This document shows positions 42,201 through 50,431 of a stretch of DNA of 64,000 nucleotides, piece after piece. A program made the translations under genes and the position numbers. The notes below the pieces were generated by a model that worked only from the letters and a program-made list of their open reading frames with translations, made no database searches and had not been told where the DNA came from. How positions within the stretch are numbered: the stretch's first letter is position 1; every line of letters begins with the position of its first letter. Origin of the DNA: CAYRYU01 sp964428355 (GTDB lineage: Bacteria > Muiribacteriota > Ozemobacteria > Ozemobacterales > Ozemobacteraceae); assembly GCA_964428355.1 (NCBI GenBank), contig CAYRYU010000012.1, positions 41,584 through 105,583 of the forward strand, written 5' to 3'.

Positions 42201-44490
42201 GCTGGAAGAGCTCCTCGCCAGGGCTCCGGGACTGAACCTCGAGTCGGGGCAAGAACCTCACCTCATCAAGAAGGCGCTTCTCGCCCTGCATGAGTCACGT
42301 ATCCTAACGTTGCAGAACGGCCTGGCGGTCTTTCGGCCTGCCCTTACACTCCAGCTGAACTCCCCCCAACCTCCCAGGGCCGAGGATTGCGAAGACCTGG
42401 CCAGTTATTTTGCGGAAAAGACGGCCCAGATCCACGTCATGGGAAGATACGCCGAATACGCCCAGAAGGAGATGAGGGATGCCAGGGCCCTGGTCCGGGA
42501 TTACTTCGATCTCGACCATCAGGCCTTCTATGCCCGCCATTTCCATGGGGAGAAGGGGCGCCTGGAGATCCCGACCGGTGAGGAGAGCCTGAACCGCATC
42601 CTTGGAAGGACCGTGACCCCGGATCAGGATTTCGCCCTTTCCGAGGAACAGCGGGCCATCGTCCAGGAATCCCTGCAGAACGACATAATGATCCTTGCGG
42701 GGCCGGGAAGCGGCAAGACCAAGACCATCGTCCATCGGGCCGCCTGGCTGGTTCGGGCCAAACGCGTCCCCTGGGGGAGCATCCTGATAGTGGCCTTCAA
42801 CCGTTCCACCGTTCTGGAGATCCGGCATCGTCTCAAGCGTTTGATCGGGCGTGATTCACGGTGGGTGCACGTGCAGACCTACCACGGGCTCGCCTTGCGG
42901 ATTGCGGGAAGATCTATGGGGTCGGCCCCGGAGAAGCGCGCGGGCCAGGACTTCGAAAAGGTGATGGCCGACGCGGTCCGGGAGGCGAACCGGATACTCG
43001 AGGGTCTTCAGGGACGCGACCGGGATGAGATGACCGGTGGGCTTTTGGGAAGGCTCCGTTTCATCCTGGTGGATGAGTACCAGGACGTCAATGCTGACCA
43101 ATACCGCATGATCTCTTTGCTGGCCCGCAAGGACGAACCTCAACCCGAACACCGGATCCATCTCCAGGCGGTCGGGGACGACGATCAGAACATCTATACG
43201 TGGAACGGGGCGGATGTCCGGTTCCTTCGCCGGTTCACCTCCGATTTCCACGCCGTAGTCCACCGGTTGCTGACGAACTACCGGTCCTCGCCGGAAATCG
43301 TGGCCCGGACCGCATCCTTCATAGCCCGGAACCCCGGTCGCATGAAGAACGAGGTGACAATGGTCTCGGCCCGGGCGGGACACCTGGCGGGAACGCGCGA
43401 GGGAGTCCGTTTCCTTGCCGCGCCGGCCGGAGAGGGGCTTTTTGTCCGCACCTTGGCGGAAATCCGGAGCATGGTTTCCCGCGGGTTCGCCTTGGGGGAG
43501 ATCGCGATCCTGTGCCGGCACAACGAGGATGTCCTGAAACTCCGCTTCCTGGCCGAAAAGGCGGGTTTTCCCGCCGCGATTCTGCGCAAGCCGCAGTTTT
43601 CCGTCCTCAGGCTTCGGGAGGTCCAGCGTTTTCTCGAACGTCTCAAGGAGGCCGCCCTGAAGGAGCCCGCGATGGAGAAGGTCTCCGAGCGCATCCAGGA
43701 ACTGCGGGGGGATCGGTCCAATCTTTCCGACCACCCCTGGGAAATGTTGATCGACTCGGTTCTCGAGCAGTACTTCGAGGAGACGGCGGTTCCCTCTCTC
43801 GCGGACGCCTTCCATTTCTTCATGGACTCCTTGCGGGAGTTCCGGCAGGGGGAAACGCGCCGCCCGGGCTTCCTCTCGCTTGCCACCATGCACGCAGCCA
43901 AGGGGCTGGAGTTTCCTGCCGTCATCGTGCTCCTTGACGGCGTAAGGCAGAACGAGGAGGAAAGACGGCTGGTCTATGTCGCCATGACCCGGGCCCGGGA
44001 AGCGTTGTCCGTGGTTTCTTCCCGCCCGGGTGCGGGGTTCGCCGCGGAAATCCGGGGACGTGATACCGAACTGGGGGAAATCTGTATCACGTCCCCGGAA
44101 TCTGATGCATGCATCAATGAAGAGGACCGGGGCGGGGAGACACGCGTTGTGGAGCTGGGTCCCAAAGATGTCTTCCTGTCCTGGCCGTCTTCGAGCCGTC
44201 AGATCATCGATACCGTCTCGGCCCTGGACGTCGGTTCGAAGGGCGAATTCCTGGCGGGAGAAAAGGAGTTCCGCATACTGGTCAACCAGATCCCGGTGGC
44301 CCTTTCTTCTAAGTACGGTCACGGTCGGTTGCAGAAGTTTCGGGGGATGACCTGCATTGACGCCACCTGCTACGCCATTCTCGTTCGCTCCCGATCAGAT
44401 GAGACCCGCGAATTCCAGACCGGGACCCGCAACCAATCCTGGGAAGTCCCCCTGTTCCAGCTGACCTTCTCCGGAAATCCGGGGACGTGA
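39229..44490 (+). CDS. Exonuclease - RecQ - UvrD fusion helicase
   Basis: 1753 residues. The N-terminal part resembles a DEDD 3'-5' exonuclease (AAIDLEIHPE at 28-37; HNLVAHDHAWLARH near 80; NDPLRDAAATLDFF). A CGSCAYC cluster lies near 265. A RecQ core follows: Walker A STGGGKSLCYQLP near 320, DEAHCLSKWGHDFRP near 423, and QEAGRAGRDGQ. A winged-helix-like middle leads to a UvrD core: AGPGSGKTKTI near 1155, VDEYQDVNADQ near 1282, GDDDQNIYTWNGAD, LVYVAMTRARE. It probably acts in DNA repair or recombination. The TTG at 39229 follows AAGGGG; a frame open to 39028 is antisense to the ligase gene. A 47-bp palindrome is inserted in frame near codon 1608, and a second supplies the stop codon. Confidence 0.85.
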   Translation: MPGKRSACGEISSGAAVGAQGTVRQAIAAIDLEIHPESERLLSVGACLGGTSLRREIGGDDPLELLRELDSFCEPASLLLGHNLVAHDHAWLARHAPWMRLHRLPRVDTLFLAPLAFPRHPYHKLYKGYKPSPASRNDPLRDAAATLDFFVEERAALMKDPLLPVHLALISGSEGYSGCIPGLKDLVAAIPARTELPRSLAPVLAGRMCEVALASLPKLLDTYDGAALALALAWLATADEKSRLAPWVVYAFPEAVLFLRRAREESMCGSCAYCREFHEPAHALKRFFGFDAFRPISDAPRLTQQDVAEALLRGEDLLVILSTGGGKSLCYQLPGLMLARRRNLLTLVISPLQSLMKDQVDSLRNRGLLDAGTLNGMQTVLERMETIEGIALGSVNLLFVAPEQMRNENFCRILQQRELGLVVIDEAHCLSKWGHDFRPDYLYICKFLRLVLGEGRAFPPIACFTATAKKDVATEIREFFRREGGRDLRVVQGGLDRPNLRFSVKVVELSEKNPIILDILANIGEGAALVFTATRNRAQELAEFLKRRGFRADFFHAGLPAEQKREVQQDFLEGKLRVITATNAFGMGIDKPDVRAVIHADVPGSLESYLQEAGRAGRDGQDAECHLLFCQADLEDQFRLTSRSRITFGDLLGIFRGVKQLALGKRKGRDSNRPAPSRTTETTGEKAPPRVPRSGPGEAPGPGGLSGSTFPADRQPLSKVVKTTGEILREEGTDTETFDAADEMADTKVKIALSWLEKVQVLERTWNRTSVIQAKPSLPGLEESMARIHTLELPGTTRREWGQILNFLFQSHQQDLFNTDMLSDLFGREGEAIQKTFRQMRHAGLIDCNLLFSAILCNVPGNQRNARDRWLRAAKLERHLQDFLSEVEPDENNSIMLHARGVATLLKDRAGIPDAIQEDVRLILQAWQGDGTVLFRAHGFELFNLSYAMTLREVQVASHRRLLAGEMILRHLLALAKPRGLQCRVSFSQNELEELLARAPGLNLESGQEPHLIKKALLALHESRILTLQNGLAVFRPALTLQLNSPQPPRAEDCEDLASYFAEKTAQIHVMGRYAEYAQKEMRDARALVRDYFDLDHQAFYARHFHGEKGRLEIPTGEESLNRILGRTVTPDQDFALSEEQRAIVQESLQNDIMILAGPGSGKTKTIVHRAAWLVRAKRVPWGSILIVAFNRSTVLEIRHRLKRLIGRDSRWVHVQTYHGLALRIAGRSMGSAPEKRAGQDFEKVMADAVREANRILEGLQGRDRDEMTGGLLGRLRFILVDEYQDVNADQYRMISLLARKDEPQPEHRIHLQAVGDDDQNIYTWNGADVRFLRRFTSDFHAVVHRLLTNYRSSPEIVARTASFIARNPGRMKNEVTMVSARAGHLAGTREGVRFLAAPAGEGLFVRTLAEIRSMVSRGFALGEIAILCRHNEDVLKLRFLAEKAGFPAAILRKPQFSVLRLREVQRFLERLKEAALKEPAMEKVSERIQELRGDRSNLSDHPWEMLIDSVLEQYFEETAVPSLADAFHFFMDSLREFRQGETRRPGFLSLATMHAAKGLEFPAVIVLLDGVRQNEEERRLVYVAMTRAREALSVVSSRPGAGFAAEIRGRDTELGEICITSPESDACINEEDRGGETRVVELGPKDVFLSWPSSSRQIIDTVSALDVGSKGEFLAGEKEFRILVNQIPVALSSKYGHGRLQKFRGMTCIDATCYAILVRSRSDETREFQTGTRNQSWEVPLFQLTFSGNPGT
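44052..44098. repeat. 47-bp palindromic element, in frame inside helicase gene
   Basis: Arms CCGGGGACGTGATAC and GTATCACGTCCCCGG (perfect 15-bp inverted repeat) around CGAACTGGGGGAAATCT. In the helicase frame it adds residues RGRDTELGEICITSPE just after the UvrD motif VI region. It is one of four full copies in the window. Confidence 0.85.
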
Positions 44491-44525
44491 TACCGAATTG
44501 GGGGAAATCCGTATCACGTCCCCGG
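44479..44525. repeat. 47-bp palindromic element between convergent genes
   Basis: The same arms as the other copies. The TGA inside ACGTGATAC is the stop codon of the helicase gene. The 15-bp stem lies between the helicase and ankyrin stops and could end transcription from both sides. Confidence 0.85.
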
Positions 44526-44539
44526 AACCCGGTAACTTC

Positions 44540-45841
44540 TCACCGGTCGCCCGGGAAAGGCTCCTTCTCGGGAAAAACCTTTGCGCCGTTTTCCTCGAGG
44601 AACTGGATGACCTTGGAATCACTCCTGTTTCGGCTCCTCTGGACCGCAAGAGGTGTTCTTCCCTCGTTATCAACTGCGTTGACCTCGGCTTTCCTCTTCA
44701 CGAGCAGTTCCACCATGCCCAATTTGCACCATTCCATCGCCGTATGGAGGGGAGTCTCCCCTTTCTGGTTCCGGGCATTCACGTCTGCTCCACTGTTTAT
44801 GAGCATTTCCGCGATCTCCATGTCGCCTCCGTTCACCATTGCAGAGTGAAGGGGGGTGTTGCCCGCGTAATTGATGAGGTTCACCTTCGCTTTTGCCGCG
44901 AGGAGACTGCGGACAGCATCCCTGTGGTGGTTGAAGGCCGACATGTGCAAGGGGGTCTGGTACATCATTCCAGAATTCTGCCAGTTCACGTCGGCCCCGC
45001 TTGCTATAAGGATATCGATGACCCGGGCATTTCCCTGGTAGGCGGCGACAAAAAGGGCGGATTGGCTGGAACGGTTGGGTTCATCGACTCTCGCCCCTTT
45101 TTCCAACAACAGCTTCACGACTTCGGGGTGATCGTTCTCTGCCGCAATGATCAACGGAGTATCATCGTGGGGGCCGCTCTTCCCGTTGACATCCGCCCCC
45201 CCGCGCAGAATCTCGGAAACCTTGGTGAGGTCCCCGAACCGGGCGTGATGATGGAGAGACGTTTCAAAATCCTGCACCCCGTTTCGCAGAAGGAATTCCG
45301 AAACCTCCCGGTGCCTTCCCCGCTTCGCTTCATAGAGGACGGTCTGGAAGGCGAAATTGTTCACGCTTGCATTCGGATCGGCCTTGTTCGCGAGCAGAAG
45401 TTGGACGATTTCCAGGGAACCGGCTCTGGCAGCCCTCATCAGGGGTGTGAATCCCGCGGAGTCGCGTGAATCGATCTGGGCACCGTGATCGATGAGGAAC
45501 TCCGCCATTCCCGAGCGGCCCTCACTTGCTGCAAGAGCGAGAAGACTCGCCTGGCTCATGTTCGAGAGTTTCTCGTTCACATCAAGGCCCCTTTTCAGGA
45601 AGGCTTCGGCTGCTGGCCGTCCCCCCTTCTCAAAAATTCGGCACAGAGTGATGAACGTGTCTGTTCCACGCCTCAGTGCCTCCGCCACGATTTCGTCGGG
45701 ATCCTTCCCAGGAGGGGGCTGATAAAGATTCTGAGTGAGTATGAGAAGCACGATCGTGAAGGAAACAATGAACAGGATCTTCGGGAGGCCGCCCGATTTC
45801 GATCCCCTCTGTATCCCGGATTGGTCCTCTTGGTTTTCCAA
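44540..45841 (-). CDS. Membrane-anchored ankyrin repeat protein
   Basis: 433 residues. A single membrane segment near the N terminus (ILFIVSFTIVLLILTQNLY) anchors a long ankyrin array on the outside. About nine repeats are readable, e.g. AGFTPLMRAARAGSLEIVQL, DDTPLIIAAENDHPEVVKLL, GNTPLHSAMVNGGDMEIAEM and GETPLHTAMEWCKLGMVELL. Ankyrin arrays bind partner proteins; the target is unknown. The start is TTG 45841, six bases after AAGGAG; a TTG five codons earlier lacks a ribosome site. It is the last gene of a three-gene minus-strand run with the VIT-vWA and 606-residue proteins. Confidence 0.82.
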   Translation of the reverse strand: MENQEDQSGIQRGSKSGGLPKILFIVSFTIVLLILTQNLYQPPPGKDPDEIVAEALRRGTDTFITLCRIFEKGGRPAAEAFLKRGLDVNEKLSNMSQASLLALAASEGRSGMAEFLIDHGAQIDSRDSAGFTPLMRAARAGSLEIVQLLLANKADPNASVNNFAFQTVLYEAKRGRHREVSEFLLRNGVQDFETSLHHHARFGDLTKVSEILRGGADVNGKSGPHDDTPLIIAAENDHPEVVKLLLEKGARVDEPNRSSQSALFVAAYQGNARVIDILIASGADVNWQNSGMMYQTPLHMSAFNHHRDAVRSLLAAKAKVNLINYAGNTPLHSAMVNGGDMEIAEMLINSGADVNARNQKGETPLHTAMEWCKLGMVELLVKRKAEVNAVDNEGRTPLAVQRSRNRSDSKVIQFLEENGAKVFPEKEPFPGDR

Positions 45842-45998
45842 GTTCCACTCCTTCAATAATCTCGGGACACCCGACCAGTTTTCTTGCCGGTCGTTCCCTG
45901 GATCCGACGATATCGAGGATATGATCAGGGCTTCATCACGCGAGGATTGGTTCCGTCACTTCCGCTTTCCAACCCGTATCTTACCTTTCATTACCGGT

Positions 45999-48188
45999 TC
46001 AGAGAAGCAGGAATATCAGTTCGAGGAGGAACTCGTGCTTATCCAGCCATTTATCCAGAGGCGTGTCCGGGTGATCCAACTCCGAAAGCTGAAAGTCGAT
46101 GAAGAACTCGTCGGGATCATACCCCGTTTCTTCGCATTTTGCCCGAAACTGGTTTTCGGCGGTTACGCCGGGATATTGGCCGACTTTCGATCCCTCGGCA
46201 TACCCGTGGAGGGCGCAGAAAATGTTCCCTGTTCCCGTAAGGGAATCGGGGCCCCCGTAGTATTCACACCCCGTGCTAGGTTTCTGGATCTCCGTCTTGA
46301 GATACTGCTCTTTGACCAACCGTGGAATGTCGATTACGAGAGTCTTCGGGTCGCGGTCCATCATCTGGGCGTGATCCATGTTGTACATTTCCAGAGCCCC
46401 CAGCATTACCCGCATGTTCGCGAAGCAGGCTTTGCATCTGGCTTGCTCCCTGGCTTTCCGGAATCCTCCGCCGAACATTCCCAGGAAAGCAGGATTCAGC
46501 GCATCTGCCCGGATGAGGGCCACGTCGGCCGGAACCGCGAGAAAAGCGGTGTATTCCGTCACGAGGCTGTTCGCCAAGCCAAGCCTCGTGATCTCGGCAG
46601 AAACCTCATCCGTCTGCTCCCTTGCCGCGAGGGTCCGGATGGATTGACGCGCCAGCAGGGTCCCGAGTGGAAGGCGGCTCTCACGCCATGTTTTCGGGGC
46701 GGGGAGGGGAAGCATGACTCCGCCGTCGATCCCCCTGATCATGACGCTCTGCACGGGCCCGGGGTCTCGTAGGATGTAGAAGGCTTCGCTCCTTGTGCGG
46801 AACCCGAGGTGTCCGAAGAGTGGAAGTGAGAGGGCGCGGTCTCCCGGGTCGAGTCGTGGCTGCCCCCGCATCTCGGCAAGAATCTCCGCGCATCTTTCTT
46901 TGGCGGTTGCCCACTGGCCATTGTCGAACCAGGAGAAAACCCCGCCCATGTCGGACCCGATTCCCTGCAAATCTTCCGGAATCTCCTTCGAGAGAAGCAC
47001 GACCCAAAGAGGACACCTTCCCATGGCCTTCCAGAGGGCCTTGAAGAGCGCCTCGGAGAGGCCGTCCCCGTCGGTGATGAGAACGGTCGGTTCGGGTCGG
47101 CCCAGGGTTGACGAGGCTATCAGGGAACCCCAGTCCGTCGGGCCGAAGAACCGGTGGCTTTCGATCCTTCCCCTGTCGGTGGGAACCGCTCCCCCTGGTC
47201 CGATCAGGAACACCCTGCTTCCACCTGTTTCGGCCTCCAGAGCGTCCAGCGTGCGCAGGAGCCTTTCCCGTTGCTTTCCTCCCATCGATCCGGATCCGTC
47301 CGCCAGGATTCGAAAGCTGCCTCGGGAAATGGGCTGGGCTCCGGGGAACTCCGAAATCCTGACGAGGGTGAATCGGCTGTCGGAATTCTTCAGTCCGACC
47401 ACTTCGACTTTCGAGGGTTTCGTGAACCGGGCGATGAGTACCGGAGATTCGATTGGCGGGCTTTCGGGGGCACATGTGAAGCGGATTTGCTCTCCCCTTC
47501 GCTCGATGGTTGTTCCCTTTTCGGGTGAAATGGAGACGGAGGCAAGCCCTCGCCCATCGCGGATCTCTCCCTCCAGATGAAACGTCGGGGAGGAGTTGTC
47601 GGTCTTTCCGGATTCCCCAGGCGGGAGTGATGGACGCGGGTAATCATCCTTGGGGAGAGGGTTTGGGGAGATTTCGACCGGCAGGGGAAGCCGAAGAGAG
47701 TTGCCATCCGCGGGTGCGAACAGCACTATCCTGAAGCGAAGCCTCACCGTCCAGGTCGCCTCGATCGGGAATACCTTGATCAGGAGCTCATTCCCATGCT
47801 GCTCGAGAAGTCCGGGATCGGTTTGCCGGCTGACGATCGATTCGTAAGCTGCTCGGGCTGCGCCTATCTCCATGATTTTCCCGGGAACCCACGTCTTCCC
47901 ATCGGTCATCATCGCGAAGGATGCGACGAATCCGTCCGGGGGGAGCGAAAACCTGTAGATTCCCTCGATCTGCCGGGGATTGGGATTCTCGAACTCATCC
48001 TCTACGTCGATAACCCCCACCCCTTCTTCGAGGGATATCGCAACCTTGCGCTCCGTAAGGAACGGCTCCAAGAGCCAGGAGAAGCGTTCGGACAAGCGCA
48101 ATTCCCCGTTTCCACGAACGCATGGAATGGCGAGAACCATGAAAAGGGTCAGGAAACTGAAAACGTTCCGAAGGGTCCGCGCGTTCAT
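45999..48188 (-). CDS. Secreted VIT - vWA protein with C-terminal pilin-like segment
   Basis: 729 residues. A signal peptide (NVFSFLTLFMVLAIPCVRG) is followed by a VIT domain (about 40-165; NPNPRQIEGIYRFSLPPDGF) and a von Willebrand A domain from about 290 whose metal site reads ADGSGSMGG (DxSxS) with ITDGDGLSEALF later. From residue 576 comes FRKAREQARCKACFANMRVM and LGALEMYNMDHAQMM, then a C.Y...SLTG.G.I.C..HG tail, all closely matching the pilin-like segment of the 1798-residue protein (28 of 35 residues identical in the core), but without the membrane helix. The last residues are hydrophobic. ATG 48188 overlaps the upstream stop as ATGA, so the two are coupled. Confidence 0.85.
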   Translation of the reverse strand: MNARTLRNVFSFLTLFMVLAIPCVRGNGELRLSERFSWLLEPFLTERKVAISLEEGVGVIDVEDEFENPNPRQIEGIYRFSLPPDGFVASFAMMTDGKTWVPGKIMEIGAARAAYESIVSRQTDPGLLEQHGNELLIKVFPIEATWTVRLRFRIVLFAPADGNSLRLPLPVEISPNPLPKDDYPRPSLPPGESGKTDNSSPTFHLEGEIRDGRGLASVSISPEKGTTIERRGEQIRFTCAPESPPIESPVLIARFTKPSKVEVVGLKNSDSRFTLVRISEFPGAQPISRGSFRILADGSGSMGGKQRERLLRTLDALEAETGGSRVFLIGPGGAVPTDRGRIESHRFFGPTDWGSLIASSTLGRPEPTVLITDGDGLSEALFKALWKAMGRCPLWVVLLSKEIPEDLQGIGSDMGGVFSWFDNGQWATAKERCAEILAEMRGQPRLDPGDRALSLPLFGHLGFRTRSEAFYILRDPGPVQSVMIRGIDGGVMLPLPAPKTWRESRLPLGTLLARQSIRTLAAREQTDEVSAEITRLGLANSLVTEYTAFLAVPADVALIRADALNPAFLGMFGGGFRKAREQARCKACFANMRVMLGALEMYNMDHAQMMDRDPKTLVIDIPRLVKEQYLKTEIQKPSTGCEYYGGPDSLTGTGNIFCALHGYAEGSKVGQYPGVTAENQFRAKCEETGYDPDEFFIDFQLSELDHPDTPLDKWLDKHEFLLELIFLLL

Positions 48189-50005
48189 CGTCGCACCTCC
48201 CTCTCCGTCACGATTCTCAACTCGATGCGTGGGCGGCCATTCTTCCGGTGGACCAGACCGGTGAACCACCTCCCCCGGGGAAATCGAACCCTCGGAACTA
48301 GCCGATCGATGAAAGCCCGGTTTCGCCACTGATGGATCGCACAGATCAAGGTTCCATCCTCCGGGTTGATCATTAGACCGCCTCTCCCACAGGCTTTTTC
48401 CTGCTCTGCCGTGATCGAAGCGGCTTTTGGAGGCTCCCAGCTTTTCAATCCCTGCTCGACGGCCAGTTTCTGCAATGCGGCGGTGCACCGATGCATTTCT
48501 TTCTGGAAGGCCATTTCGGCGAACTCGGTGAGGAGCTTGGCTGCGAAGGCGTCCATCCGGAATCCGAACGCAGTCTTGACCGCTTCCCCGCGGTGGGGGA
48601 ATATCTCCAAGAGCGGTGCCTCCCCGTTTTCCAGGCGTGTCAGGGCTTTCAGGTCCGACTCGTCGGTTACGCACCAGATGAATCCCCCTGCCTCCACCGT
48701 GGCGCGGAAGTATCTTCCACCCCAGCGGGCCGTGAACTCTGAAGCGATGATCTCCCGGCCATCCACCTCGACGATCCGCTCCGTCGTCGATCCATCGGGA
48801 AAGCGCTCACCTGTCAAGGATCCGGATGCGATCTCCCAGTTGGCCCGGGACACCCCCTGCATCGGGCTTCCTCGGGCCGAGGACCCGGACGAAGCTGCCT
48901 TCGCGGTTACCAACCCAAAGACCTCTTGGTTGGGATCAGCGGACAGGGTGTTGCCCCAACGATTGATCTCGCCGAGCCTTTCCCCGGAATACATGACCTC
49001 GGTGAAATCTGCGGAGACCGGGATCTCTCCATTTCCGGGAAGCCACCTTTCGAGCCAGTAAGCCGCCGGCGAAAGCCTCCGGGCCGCCGAGGCAGGAATC
49101 GGAAGATCGGGAACCACCCCGTCGGCAGGCTCCAGGATGAACTCTCCAGCGGAAGGATCCCACCGGAAACCTATTCGGTTACAGGTGTCGAAGAACCGGG
49201 CCAGGGGCATCAGGATCCTCCCCAGGTCCGTTCTGGGAGGCTCTTTCCCGTCAGGGGCCGCGGGTTTTTCGTGGGAGCATAAAATCCGGAAGGGAAGCGT
49301 GGCGCCGGGGGGGGCATCCGAAACGACCGGTTTTCCCTCGAGAGGGCAGGTCCAGATGCCTGGAGGGAGGCTCGCGATCTGTTCTCGAGCTCCTTTTCCG
49401 GGATTTTTGCGCAAAAACCAGGAAAGGTGCCGGCAGGAGCGCTTGCAGAGCTCCTCGAGATGATCGTTTTCCATCTGTCCGGCTTTTCGAAAAGCTTCAT
49501 GCAACCCGCTCGCCATTGCCCGGGAGCCTACCCAACCCTCGATGAAACTGCCGGTTTTCGGAACCTCCGGGGGGTGTGGGACCGGCTCTGGAGTGGGATG
49601 CTCCTGGTTTTCTGCTTCATCCTGGTGCACCAGGAAAAAGGGGTGGATATACCGGCTCTTGCTTTCCACGCAGGTCGCCCGGCCAGATTTGTCCCATTTC
49701 CAGATCTGGATGGTATCCGACGCCCCATACCGGATCCCCCACAGCGTCTCGTCGGTTCGGACCGTGACGGAAGCAAGTTCCCCGGGGAGAACATCGAGCA
49801 GGGGACTCGTAAGGGTGTCTTCAACAAGCTTCAGCTCAGGTACTGATGAGAGAGTGGCTTCCAGATCCTTCCACGAGTTGACGCGTATAGCCATAATCCA
49901 GTCCGCCTGGGAATCGTCCGGGGCACCAAGGAACATTCCTCGCGTGAGAGCAACCGTCAGGATGGCCAGAATCGCATATCGGAGCCAGTTCTTTCCGCTT
50001 CTCAT
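48185..50005 (-). CDS. Exported protein coupled to the VIT-vWA protein
   Basis: 606 residues with a signal peptide or anchor (LRYAILAILTVALTRGMFLG). The body reads like DUF3352-type exported proteins (VNSWKDLEATLSSVPELKLV, VGSRAMASGLHEAFRKAGQM). Near residue 545 is KACGRGGLMINPEDGTLICA followed by IHQ, which copies the C..G....DG..IC..H ending of the pilin-like segments in the neighbouring protein. A domain relation is inferred. The stop overlaps the next gene's ATG by ATGA. The start follows AAAGGGGAGCAACGGC. It is the first gene of the three-gene surface-protein run. The 426 bases upstream hold no other gene. Confidence 0.7.
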   Translation of the reverse strand: MRSGKNWLRYAILAILTVALTRGMFLGAPDDSQADWIMAIRVNSWKDLEATLSSVPELKLVEDTLTSPLLDVLPGELASVTVRTDETLWGIRYGASDTIQIWKWDKSGRATCVESKSRYIHPFFLVHQDEAENQEHPTPEPVPHPPEVPKTGSFIEGWVGSRAMASGLHEAFRKAGQMENDHLEELCKRSCRHLSWFLRKNPGKGAREQIASLPPGIWTCPLEGKPVVSDAPPGATLPFRILCSHEKPAAPDGKEPPRTDLGRILMPLARFFDTCNRIGFRWDPSAGEFILEPADGVVPDLPIPASAARRLSPAAYWLERWLPGNGEIPVSADFTEVMYSGERLGEINRWGNTLSADPNQEVFGLVTAKAASSGSSARGSPMQGVSRANWEIASGSLTGERFPDGSTTERIVEVDGREIIASEFTARWGGRYFRATVEAGGFIWCVTDESDLKALTRLENGEAPLLEIFPHRGEAVKTAFGFRMDAFAAKLLTEFAEMAFQKEMHRCTAALQKLAVEQGLKSWEPPKAASITAEQEKACGRGGLMINPEDGTLICAIHQWRNRAFIDRLVPRVRFPRGRWFTGLVHRKNGRPRIELRIVTEREVRR

Positions 50006-50341
50006 GCCGTTGCTCCCCTTTCGCTAAAGCGTGTCTGAACTTCATCCGGGTTACCCCTGGGCAAAAAGTGCCCCACTTCCAAGGGTTGCGCAAGTTCGAT
50101 GCCGTCAGAAACTTGTTTCCCTGTATCCCTTCGAAAGTGGCAGCCCATCGCAGCTTGCCAGCTCAACGGCCATGGCGGACCATTTTCGTCTGCGTCGGTT
50201 CTGTCCGAGCCTCAGGCATTTTCCGAAAGGAATTGAAGATCCTGACCCACCAACTTTCCCATCGATGCTCGGCGGGTGGCATCGTCCTCTTCGAAGATGC
50301 CGCGGATCCTCGGGTATGCCGCCCTCCCGGGAGCTGTTTTC

Positions 50342-50371
50342 TTGACCCAAGGTTTCGGATGACTGTATCCT
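50342..50371 (+). promoter_or_regulatory. Promoter for S41 peptidase gene
   Basis: TTGACC at 50342-50347, 18-base spacer, TATCCT at 50366-50371; leader about 54 bases with GGAGGAAG in front of the ATG at 50432. The rest of the 50006-50431 gap shows no gene. Confidence 0.5.
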
Positions 50372-50431
50372 GGGCATGGATAAAGAAAAGTGGGTTTCTT
50401 TGCAGAAGCTTGAAACCGGAGGAAGAACGGA

